The position numbers were made by a program, and so were the translations under genes. A stretch of DNA of 33,572 bases from an uncultured bacterium (GTDB lineage Bacteria; Cyanobacteriota; Vampirovibrionia; Gastranaerophilales; Gastranaerophilaceae), in NCBI GenBank assembly GCA_949285255.1, contig CASDXV010000020.1, positions 1 to 33,572 of the forward strand, written 5' to 3'. The notes under the pieces were generated by a model. That model saw only the letters and a program-made list of their open reading frames with translations. It did not search any database and had not been told where the DNA came from. The number at the start of each line of letters is the position of its first letter. Within the stretch, counting starts at the first letter, position 1. Positions 26,339 through 33,572 of the stretch are shown here, piece by piece.

Positions 26339-27130
26339 CTAGTATTTTAAATCTTTATTGTTTTGGACAAATTCGTATTCATAAAGCTTTGCCCATTGCA
26401 AAAATTTGTAATACGCCATAATAACGGCAAAAATAAAACCGTGTATACCGTCTTTGTAGCCGCCTTTCATAATATAGAGTTTAAAAAATTCATACGGAGG
26501 GCGCAAAATGAGCTTTGAGAGTTTGAATTTTTTATTTTTCATTAAAAATCTTTTTAGTTCAAAGTCTGTATAGTTGTTTAATCTTACTCCAAAGTGGTTA
26601 AGGGAGGGTATGTGATAGTGAATAAGTGCTACGTTTGGTAACTTGCCTTTTTTATTTATCCAAAAATCTTTACCCTCGCGCGTTACGGGCATTTTATGGA
26701 TTTCATTTGTATAGTAGCAATTGCCTCTTTTCCAAAATCTTTTTATGCCTGATTGACGCCATGAGTGGACGTGTTTACCTAAAAGATAGGTTTCTCTTGG
26801 AATATAGCAGGCGTTTCTGTTTTTCTTTGGGTTATTTGCGTACTCTCTTAAATATTTCCAAAGCTCAGGGGTTACAATTTCATCGGCATCAAGAACAAGT
26901 ATCCAATCTCCGCTTGCCTGTTCCATTGCCCAGTTTCTTGCAAGCTCAACAATTCCTGTGCGCTCATGGTAGAAAATTTTACACTTGTGTCTTTGAGCTA
27001 TCTCTATTGTTTCATCTTCAGAGTGCATATCGCAGATGATTATCTCATCAGCGTCTTTTACGCTTTCAAGAACATCATCCAAAAGTCTTTGGGCGTTTAG
27101 TGTGTTTATAACGACAGAAATTGTAGCCAT
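26339..27130 (-). CDS. Family 2 glycosyltransferase, LPS-core (WaaE/KdtX) type
   Basis: 263 aa. The GT-A fold begins ISVVINTLNAQRLLDDVLESV. The nucleotide-sugar/metal motif is LVLDADE, preceded by VELARNWAMEQASGDW. The C-terminal part (NEIHKMPV..., FKLYIMKGGYKDGIHGFIFAVIMAYYKFLQWAKLYE) matches the glucosyl/heptosyl-type transferases of LPS core such as WaaE, which act at the inner membrane face. It likely adds a hexose to a core or capsule glycan. The Shine-Dalgarno AAGGAG lies in a small TCCTT/AAGGA hairpin. It is followed by the YhcH gene. Confidence 0.88.
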   Translation of the reverse strand: MATISVVINTLNAQRLLDDVLESVKDADEIIICDMHSEDETIEIAQRHKCKIFYHERTGIVELARNWAMEQASGDWILVLDADEIVTPELWKYLREYANNPKKNRNACYIPRETYLLGKHVHSWRQSGIKRFWKRGNCYYTNEIHKMPVTREGKDFWINKKGKLPNVALIHYHIPSLNHFGVRLNNYTDFELKRFLMKNKKFKLSKLILRPPYEFFKLYIMKGGYKDGIHGFIFAVIMAYYKFLQWAKLYEYEFVQNNKDLKY

Positions 27131-27182
27131 ATTCTTAAAACTCCTTGTAATAAGGAAATTGTAATACAGCTTAAACTAAATC

Positions 27183-28871
27183 TCAAGACTTAAGGTATTT
27201 TGACTGTGGGGTTGTTTCTTTTGTTTGATTATTTTCACTGTAGTCAACAAAGTTTCTGACATCTTCAAGTTCTTTAAGGGCAAGCATATCTGCAACACGA
27301 GAGGCATTTTTCTGTTCTTTAGTTATAAAGGCGTTAGCCAGAATAATTGGAACAAAGGCTATAAAGCTTGATATTCCTGCTTTTTTCATAATAGATGTTT
27401 CAATATTTATATTTTTTAAACTTTTTGTAATTGTTGCAATCGGTATAATGCTTGCAAAAATACTTATTATGCCAAGCGCTCCTTCTCCTATAAGCTCGGT
27501 ACTTTCAGAGTATTTTTGTGACTTATCGTCAACCGTGTTAAATGTTTTAAATATGTTATTTTGAAGTTGTTTTGCTCTTTTTTCCTGCTCGGGAGTTAAC
27601 TCTATTTGCTCTTGCGCAAGTCGTTTTTGTTTTTCTTTAACATTGTTTTCTTTTAAATATTGTTTGTATTCTTTGTGGTCTTTTAATGCTTGAGGAATAA
27701 ATTTAAAGATGTTCAAAGCCTTATGCGTACTTTTGTGTTTGCTGCCGTCTTCATTTTTTGCCTTTTCATTATCAACATAATATAACTTTTCCGGGTTATT
27801 TAAAAAGTCTTGTTTGACTTTAAAGCGTGCAACCCTTGAGCCGTCTTTTTGCAGTTTTACGCCAATTAGCGAAAGAGCACAAGTGGCTGCAAAACCAATA
27901 CCAAACGGCAGGGCTTTTTTTATGTTGGGGTTTTTAAAGTTTATATTTTTTACTATTTTGTTTGTAATAAAACCGAGCAACCCGCCGCTGCCAAGTGCAA
28001 TTGTTGAAATTGTGCTTGTTGCAAGTTCTATATTTTCTGCGTAGTCTTGAGATGCTATATCAATTTTCTCCACCACATTTGAAATTAGCTGTTGGTCTTT
28101 CTTGGCTTCAAGCAGTTGTTCTTCACTGACTTTTACTGTGTCAAATTTTGCCTTGTCCTCTTGGAGTTTTTTGTTGAACTCTTCTTTACTTTTTTCGTAT
28201 TCTTTATTTTTCACAACAAGATTTTTGAGGGATTTTAGCATTGAATCAAAACCGCCAACATGCGCTGTAGCTTTTTTAGCTTCTTTTTCATCGATTTTTA
28301 TTGTTTTTGAAATTTCATCCCTTTTTGCTTCCTGCTCGTCACTTAATACTGCAAACTGCTTAAGAGAAGCTAAATCCTTATTCATCGCCTCATGACGGCC
28401 TATTCTTGAAGCTTCAATTTCTTTTTTTGTTCCCCAGATGTATGAAGCTAACATTGCAGGTAGTGAAAATAATGCTGCGGTGAGAACCGTTGCTCCCATA
28501 TACAGTGTGTTTTTGTCAATATTTTTTTGTATCGAGAGATTGTCGAAAATTTTTCCTATTTTTTTTCTTGATACTAATAAACATCCAAGCCCCATGCCAA
28601 TGGTAGATGCAATGCTTCCAATGCTCTGCATTATCGGCTGAGTAAGCATTTCTGTTTCTTCGGCGCGGCTTTGAGAGTACTCATCCATAATGTCAACTGC
28701 GTTTAATACTGCCTTTGCGCGCTTTATATCCTCTTGTTTTTGCTCTTCGCTAATGCCGTATTTTTCAATATAAGCAAGTCTTTTTGCCTCTTTTTCGTCT
28801 TGAGAATTTTTCCAAGGTTCATAAGAGGGTTTATTTTTTCTATAATCAATATAGTTTGTAAGCGCTTCCAT
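27183..28871 (-). CDS. Three-repeat membrane protein of unknown function
   Basis: 562 aa from ATG 28871 (MEALTNYIDYR), preceded by AGAAGG; a longer frame to 28898 has no such site. Three copies of a module are visible: a [VI]D..SQ.Y.E..EL helix, two membrane helices, and then K..SR[IV]A/G.... They begin at about residues 65, 274 and 451 and reach the SR motif at about 155, 345 and 524. Modules are joined by long Lys/Glu-rich coiled-coil linkers (residues about 180-265 and 370-445). No signal peptide and no family recognised. About six membrane helices with large cytoplasmic or periplasmic coils suggest a scaffold or envelope spacer; this is inference. Confidence 0.7.
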   Translation of the reverse strand: MEALTNYIDYRKNKPSYEPWKNSQDEKEAKRLAYIEKYGISEEQKQEDIKRAKAVLNAVDIMDEYSQSRAEETEMLTQPIMQSIGSIASTIGMGLGCLLVSRKKIGKIFDNLSIQKNIDKNTLYMGATVLTAALFSLPAMLASYIWGTKKEIEASRIGRHEAMNKDLASLKQFAVLSDEQEAKRDEISKTIKIDEKEAKKATAHVGGFDSMLKSLKNLVVKNKEYEKSKEEFNKKLQEDKAKFDTVKVSEEQLLEAKKDQQLISNVVEKIDIASQDYAENIELATSTISTIALGSGGLLGFITNKIVKNINFKNPNIKKALPFGIGFAATCALSLIGVKLQKDGSRVARFKVKQDFLNNPEKLYYVDNEKAKNEDGSKHKSTHKALNIFKFIPQALKDHKEYKQYLKENNVKEKQKRLAQEQIELTPEQEKRAKQLQNNIFKTFNTVDDKSQKYSESTELIGEGALGIISIFASIIPIATITKSLKNINIETSIMKKAGISSFIAFVPIILANAFITKEQKNASRVADMLALKELEDVRNFVDYSENNQTKETTPQSKYLKS

Positions 28872-28961
28872 AATAACCTTCTGGAATAATAAAAACATTT
28901 AGCATAAAAGAATTGCTATTTTTCTTTTATCTTGTATACTTACTTATATATTCTATATCTT

Positions 28962-29034
28962 GGGCTCGTAGCGCAGTTGGTAGCGCAGGAGACTCTTAAT
29001 CTTTTGGTCGTGGGTTCGAGTCCCACCGGGCCCA
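28962..29034 (+). tRNA. tRNA-Lys(CUU), CCA not encoded
   Basis: Acceptor GGGCTCG/CGGGCCC, D-stem GCGC/GCGC, anticodon stem GGAGA/TCTTT with loop CTCTTAA (anticodon CTT), T-arm GTGGG-TTCGAGT-CCCAC, discriminator A. Unlike the proline tRNAs here it has no encoded CCA and no fragment units. Confidence 0.96.
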
Positions 29035-29054
29035 TTTTATTTAGTTAAGTTATA

Positions 29055-29063
29055 TGTTATAAT
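29055..29063 (+). promoter_or_regulatory. Extended -10 promoter placed for a leaderless mRNA
   Basis: TGTTATAAT (-10 at 29058-29063, with TG one base upstream). The expected start of transcription is at or next to the ATG of the 29070 gene, which has no Shine-Dalgarno. Confidence 0.5.
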
Positions 29064-29069
29064 GCCATT

Positions 29070-29312
29070 ATGAGTTATTCAGAAGAGTGCAATAAATTAG
29101 TAAAAAAACTTTTAAAAGAGCGCCTTACTATTGATGAGATAAAGAAGCTTACAGATAGTGAGTTTGTAGCAAGCGTTACAAAAGATGATGACTATGCAAA
29201 ATCTGGTGATTTCCCCAGATATACCGTAAAACTTGAAGACGGCAGAGTCTACTATATATTTGAAAAACAAGAAAAATCAGGTTCGTTCTTAGATTTTTTC
29301 AAGTTTTGGTAA
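29070..29312 (+). CDS. Small hypothetical protein (80 aa)
   Basis: 80 aa, with Lys/Glu-rich helices in the first half (ECNKLVKKLLKERLTIDEIKKL) and then a predicted beta-type part (RYTVKLEDGRVYYIFEKQ). The C-terminus is aromatic (FLDFFKFW). It has no signal peptide or known domain. It sits between tRNA-Lys and a strong terminator and appears to be transcribed on its own from an extended -10 right at the ATG. Confidence 0.65.
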   Translation: MSYSEECNKLVKKLLKERLTIDEIKKLTDSEFVASVTKDDDYAKSGDFPRYTVKLEDGRVYYIFEKQEKSGSFLDFFKFW

Positions 29313-29340
29313 AAAACAATTATTATTTTTGCATTAAAAT

Positions 29341-29364
29341 GAGCCTCTTAGTGAGGCTCTTTTT
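29341..29364 (+). terminator. Intrinsic terminator between convergent units
   Basis: GAGCCTC-TTAGT-GAGGCTC followed by T's on the plus strand; on the minus strand the flank is ATTTTAA. It ends the 29070 gene and probably the CAU tRNA. Confidence 0.85.
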
Positions 29365-29370
29365 AAAATT

Positions 29371-29442
<72 letters not shown>

Positions 29443-29560
29443 GTGACGACTTAAACTTTTGTTATTTGATTATCAATCGGGCTTGCGGTAGCTGCGCTAC
29501 CTTTCCTCTTGAAAAACGTGACATTTAGTCACCTTTTTCTCGGCAGAGTGCCACAGGCCC
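29443..29560 (-). repeat. CAU-tRNA 5'-fragment/hairpin unit (118 bp)
   Basis: Read on the minus strand, the unit begins with GGGCCTGTGGC, the first 11 nt of the CAU tRNA. The upstream leader is shared too: 21 bp at 29550-29570 equal 29432-29452. A hairpin follows (GTGAC-TAAAT-GTCAC with A/T flanks), then a direct D-arm piece GGTAGCGCAG, and then an inverted piece CTACCGCAAGCCCG. CGGGC...GTGGC can pair with GCTAC...GCCCG. The intact tRNA with its leader follows. The design matches the units at the proline tRNAs, although the inner sequence differs. Confidence 0.8.
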
Positions 29561-29626
29561 GTGACGACTTGGTTAAAAAATACCAGAAAAAAATATAAAA
29601 ATCAAGAGATATTTACTTTCTTAAAT

Positions 29627-29655
29627 TTTACAAATGCCCAATCTTGTGCTTTAAT
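29627..29655 (+). promoter_or_regulatory. Candidate promoter of ndk-tgt
   Basis: TTTACA (29627-29632) and TTTAAT (29650-29655), spacing 17 bp; GGGGGA follows at about 29676 as ribosome binding site. Confidence 0.4.
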
Positions 29656-29687
29656 TGTTGTATTCATTAGTTTATGGGGGACAAACC

Positions 29688-31656
<1,969 letters not shown>

Positions 31657-31718
31657 AAAATGTAAATACTTAGAATGGTTTAAAATTCACCTATTGCTAA
31701 AATTTCTTAATATTTTCG

Positions 31719-31747
31719 TTGACTTTAGTTTATGTTTGTTGTGAAAT
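31719..31747 (+). promoter_or_regulatory. Candidate promoter of rpsL-rpsG
   Basis: TTGACT (31719-31724) and TGAAAT (31742-31747), spacing 17 bp. The -35 is good, the -10 poor. Confidence 0.4.
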
Positions 31748-31779
31748 ATATGTTACAAATACTTAAACAAGGGGAAACT

Positions 31780-32154
31780 ATGCCAACTATTAATCAATTA
31801 GTTAAAAAAGAAAGAAAGAAAATTATAGACAAAACTAAATCACCTGCGCTGACAAACTGCCCGCAAAGACGTGGTGTTTGCACAAGGGTGTACACAACCA
31901 CACCTAAAAAACCGAACTCAGCAATGAGAAAAGTTGCTCGTGTAAGATTAACTAACGGTTTTGAGGTTACTTCATATATTCCGGGTATCGGACATAACCT
32001 TCAAGAACACTCTGTTGTGCTGATCAGAGGCGGTAGGGTTAAAGACCTCCCCGGTGTGAGATATCACATTATCCGTGGTACATTGGATACTGCTGGTGTT
32101 GCAAACAGAACGCAAAGCAGGTCTAAATACGGCGCAAAGAGAGCTAAAAAGTAA
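31780..32154 (+). CDS. rpsL: 30S ribosomal protein S12
   Basis: 124 aa from ATG 31780 ([14 protein letters not shown]), preceded by AGGGGAA; the frame extends upstream to 31732, but that part is leader. The decoding-centre loop [12 protein letters not shown] has lysines at positions 43 and 44, the streptomycin-sensitive form. [25 protein letters not shown] is near-universal. S12 monitors codon-anticodon pairing in the small subunit. rpsG follows 19 bp later. Confidence 0.98.
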   Translation: MPTINQLVKKERKKIIDKTKSPALTNCPQRRGVCTRVYTTTPKKPNSAMRKVARVRLTNGFEVTSYIPGIGHNLQEHSVVLIRGGRVKDLPGVRYHIIRGTLDTAGVANRTQSRSKYGAKRAKK

Positions 32155-32173
32155 GAAAGGTTAAGTAAAGTAA

Positions 32174-32644
32174 ATGTCAAGACGTTCTAAACCGGCAAAA
32201 AGAATACCATCGCCGGATCCTATATATAACAGTGTAGATATAGCAAAATTTATAAACCGCCTTATGAAAAAAGGCAAAAAGTCAATTGCTCAAAAGATTT
32301 TTTATTCTACAATGAGCAAAGTTGAAGAAAAAACAAAATCAGAACCGATGGAAGTGTTTAAGAAGGCACTTACAAACGCTACTCCTTTAATTGAAGTTAA
32401 GGCAAGACGTATCGGTGGTTCTACATATCAAGTTCCTATCGAAGTAAAGGCTGACAGGGGTCAAGCCCTTGGTTCTTGCTGGATTATTGAAGCTGCAAGA
32501 AAAAGAGGCGGAAAATCAATGGTTGAAAAACTTACAAACGAAATTGTTGATGCTTCTAACGGTATTGGTGCAGCTTGCAAAAAACGTGAAGATACTCACA
32601 AAATGGCTGAAGCAAACAAGGCTTTTGCTCATTACAGATATTAA
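32174..32644 (+). CDS. rpsG: 30S ribosomal protein S7
   Basis: 156 aa, full length. MSRRSKPAKR...PDPIYNS, VKARRIGGSTYQVPIEV and KREDTHKMAEANKAFAHYRY are typical. S7 nucleates assembly of the 30S head and contacts the E-site tRNA. The gene is followed by a terminator, whereas fusA and tuf follow rpsG in most bacteria. Confidence 0.98.
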   Translation: MSRRSKPAKRIPSPDPIYNSVDIAKFINRLMKKGKKSIAQKIFYSTMSKVEEKTKSEPMEVFKKALTNATPLIEVKARRIGGSTYQVPIEVKADRGQALGSCWIIEAARKRGGKSMVEKLTNEIVDASNGIGAACKKREDTHKMAEANKAFAHYRY

Positions 32645-32650
32645 TCTAAA

Positions 32651-32674
32651 AAAGCCTCTTTATAGAGGCTTTTT
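32651..32674 (+). terminator. Intrinsic terminator after rpsG
   Basis: AAAGCCTCT-TTAT-AGAGGCTTT followed by T's. Confidence 0.93.
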
Positions 32675-32692
32675 GTGTGCATTTAAAAGTGT

Positions 32693-32782
32693 CGGGCTGT
32701 AGCGCACGTTTTGCACATTGTGCGAAACAAAAATATATATTCCAAGCTGCGCCCAAAGTGATTGAAAATTTAATAATTGTGT
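32693..32782 (+). repeat. tRNA-Pro(GGG) 5'-fragment/hairpin unit C1 (90 bp)
   Basis: It begins CGGGCTGTAGCGCA, the first 14 nt of tRNA-Pro(GGG). The hairpin GTTTTGCAC-ATT-GTGCGAAAC (32708-32728) follows, then an AT-rich piece and CCAAGCTGCG, the inverse of the tRNA D-arm. GGGC/GTAGC (32694-32703, one bulged T) can pair with GCTGCGCCC (32746-32754). The last part repeats the tRNA leader. Confidence 0.85.
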
Positions 32783-32873
32783 CGGGCTGTAGCGCACGTT
32801 TTGCACATTGTGCGAAACAAAAAATATATATTCCAAGCTGCGCCCAAAGAGATTGAAAATTTAATAATTGTGT
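32783..32873 (+). repeat. tRNA-Pro(GGG) 5'-fragment/hairpin unit C2 (91 bp)
   Basis: A tandem copy of C1 with one inserted A and one T-to-A change. The intact tRNA gene begins at the next base. Confidence 0.85.
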
Positions 32874-32950
32874 CGGGCTGTAGCGCAGCTTGGTAGCGCA
32901 CCACCTTGGGGTGGTGGGGGTCGCAGGTTCAAATCCTGTCAGTCCGACCA
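32874..32950 (+). tRNA. tRNA-Pro(GGG), CCA encoded
   Basis: Acceptor CGGGCTG/CAGTCCG, D-stem GCGC/GCGC, anticodon stem CCACC/GGTGG with loop TTGGGGT (anticodon GGG at 32908-32910), T-arm GCAGG-TTCAAAT-CCTGT, discriminator A and CCA. With the UGG and CGG genes near 3.2 kb it completes the proline set in this window. Confidence 0.97.
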
Positions 32951-32957
32951 TTTAATT

Positions 32958-32982
32958 ACCTCCTTATAAAAGGAGGTTTTTT
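32958..32982 (+). terminator. Intrinsic terminator of tRNA-Pro(GGG)
   Basis: ACCTCCTT-ATAA-AAGGAGGT followed by six T's. Confidence 0.92.
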
Positions 32983-32984
32983 GT

Positions 32985-33090
32985 TGACAGGATTTGAACA
33001 ATGTGCAAAGTCTTGCTTTGCTCACAAGTTCGCAAACGTCCTGTCAGTCCGACCATTTAATTACCTCCTTATAAAAGGAGGTTTTTTGTT
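32985..33090 (+). repeat. tRNA-Pro(GGG) 3'-fragment/hairpin unit
   Basis: TGACAGGATTTGAAC (32985-32999) is the exact inverse of the tRNA T-arm (32927-32941). It leads into an imperfect long hairpin (GCAAAG-TCTTG-CTTTGC in the centre, closed by TGACAGGA/TCCTGTCA). From 33039 to 33090 there is a perfect 52-bp copy of the tRNA 3' end with its CCA and terminator (the original is at 32934-32985). Confidence 0.88.
33063..33087 (+). terminator. Duplicated copy of the tRNA-Pro(GGG) terminator
   Basis: Same sequence as 32958-32982, part of the 52-bp duplication 105 bp downstream. Confidence 0.85.
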
Positions 33091-33093
33091 AAA

Positions 33094-33143
33094 TAAAAAA
33101 AGAGGCGTGAAAATTGATATTGATATTACCTGGAGCACGCCTC
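33094..33143 (-). terminator. Intrinsic terminator of the glycine-rich protein gene
   Basis: On the minus strand GAGGCGTG (complement of 33136-33143) pairs with CACGCCTC (complement of 33102-33109) around a 26-nt loop and is followed by seven T's. Confidence 0.8.
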
Positions 33144-33173
33144 AAATGATACGAAACCTGTGAAGTTTAACCG

Positions 33174-33572
33174 CTACTCCTGCTCTGATAAGTCCCACCT
33201 TATCCTTAAATAACCACTGGAGCCATTACCACCTGAACCTTGTTCAAAGGAGTCACCTACTACACCTGCGCCTCCGCCTCCGCTTCCTCCAAATTCATTG
33301 TTAACAGGGTCATGACTTCTTGCATCATTTCCTTTAATATTACCTGATGTACAAAGATATTTAATACTTGTCATCTGACCTAATGTTCCATATATACCGC
33401 CTGAGCATGTTATACTTGCACCAATCTTAGAACTCTCAACATTAAAAGGACTACCTCCCATACCGCCTGAGAACCCGTATGCAAATACGGTATTATTTAT
33501 ACTATATCCGCTTTGTATATCAGAACTACTTGGCACTCCTCCTCTTCTTCCTGCTTGTCCTTTAAAACTTCC
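33174..33572 (-). CDS. Glycine-rich protein, C-terminal part (5' end outside window)
   Basis: The frame is open to the window edge; a GTG at 33536 lies within continuing coding sequence (GSFKGQAGRRGG) and is not the start. The product is rich in Gly, Ser and Asn, with GGSGGGGAGVVGDSFEQGSGG leading to the last strand SSGYLRIRW. This type of end (Gly-rich loop, then a [YVI]xIRW strand) occurs in phage tail fibre tips and in some prepilin-like surface proteins. Two cysteines (ITCSGG, KYLCTSG) could form a disulfide outside the cell. A surface or tail-tip protein is likely, but the N-terminal part that would decide is missing. Confidence 0.65.
   Translation of the reverse strand, partial: GSFKGQAGRRGGVPSSSDIQSGYSINNTVFAYGFSGGMGGSPFNVESSKIGASITCSGGIYGTLGQMTSIKYLCTSGNIKGNDARSHDPVNNEFGGSGGGGAGVVGDSFEQGSGGNGSSGYLRIRWDLSEQE

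Noticed and set aside
32693-32873. CRISPR array
   Set aside because: The tandem 90-bp units are nearly identical throughout, without unique spacers of constant length, and consist of tRNA sequence; no cas genes are nearby. The Cas4-like domain at 22835 belongs to a helicase.
32646-33163. Open frames over the tRNA-Pro(GGG) locus on both strands
   Set aside because: They only reflect repeated translation of the fragment units and the T-arm duplication; they contain terminators and tRNA sequence.

Overview
The window is low in G+C and gene-dense, and looks like a bacterial chromosome with a double membrane: it encodes a TolC/NodT-type outer-membrane channel with its periplasmic adaptor, an LPS-core-type glycosyltransferase and a MotA/MotB stator. 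The mix of genes, the AT-rich codon use and proteins opening with an N-rich leader that ends in a '[VL]xFG' motif resemble gut Vampirovibrionia/Melainabacteria (Gastranaerophilales). This assignment is from memory of the group (about 50% sure); no marker in the window proves it.

Layout. 2-2851: end of a matrixin-like protease, rph, an orphan sensor kinase and an unknown gene. 2898-3361: a terminator, two tRNA-fragment/hairpin units, then tRNA-Pro(UGG) and tRNA-Pro(CGG). 3439-6430: an efflux locus (outer-membrane factor, divergent MarR regulator and EmrA-like adaptor, but no permease). 6469-10080: a HExxH protein, a second orphan kinase, a PARP-like ADP-ribosyltransferase candidate and mntP. 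10180-12851: dnaK and an unknown gene behind a hairpin that covers its ribosome binding site. 12943-17470: a tight run of nfnA-like gene, a 56-aa Cys protein, leuC, an omega-amidase-like nitrilase and dacB. 17460-20389 (minus): motA-motB and a patatin-like phospholipase. 20553-21794: a second LeuC/HacA paralogue. 21795-22538: a protein made of two near-identical halves. 22681-25876: a 59-aa membrane protein overlapping a UvrD-type helicase fused to a Cas4/AddB-like nuclease. 25863-28871 (minus): a three-repeat membrane protein, a family 2 glycosyltransferase and a YhcH-family protein. 28962-31656: tRNA-Lys, a small gene, a CAU tRNA with its own fragment unit, ndk-tgt and an unknown gene. 31780-32644: rpsL-rpsG, not followed by fusA/tuf. 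32693-33090: tRNA-Pro(GGG) flanked on both sides by fragment/hairpin units. 33174-end (minus): C-terminus of a glycine-rich protein.

The most unusual signal is the tRNA neighbourhood. Three of the four tRNA loci carry, upstream of the intact gene, one or two units of 90-155 bp. Each begins with the first 11-14 nt of that tRNA and continues into hairpin sequence. In four of the five upstream units it ends in an antisense copy of the same tRNA's 5' end, able to pair with the truncated copy. At tRNA-Pro(GGG) a mirror-image unit with an inverted T-arm and a second copy of the tRNA 3' end plus terminator lies downstream. The 90-bp units at the UGG and GGG loci, about 29.6 kb apart, share one core and differ by compensatory changes in both stems. 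I do not recognise this as a described element; it behaves like a palindromic repeat family tied to tRNA genes.
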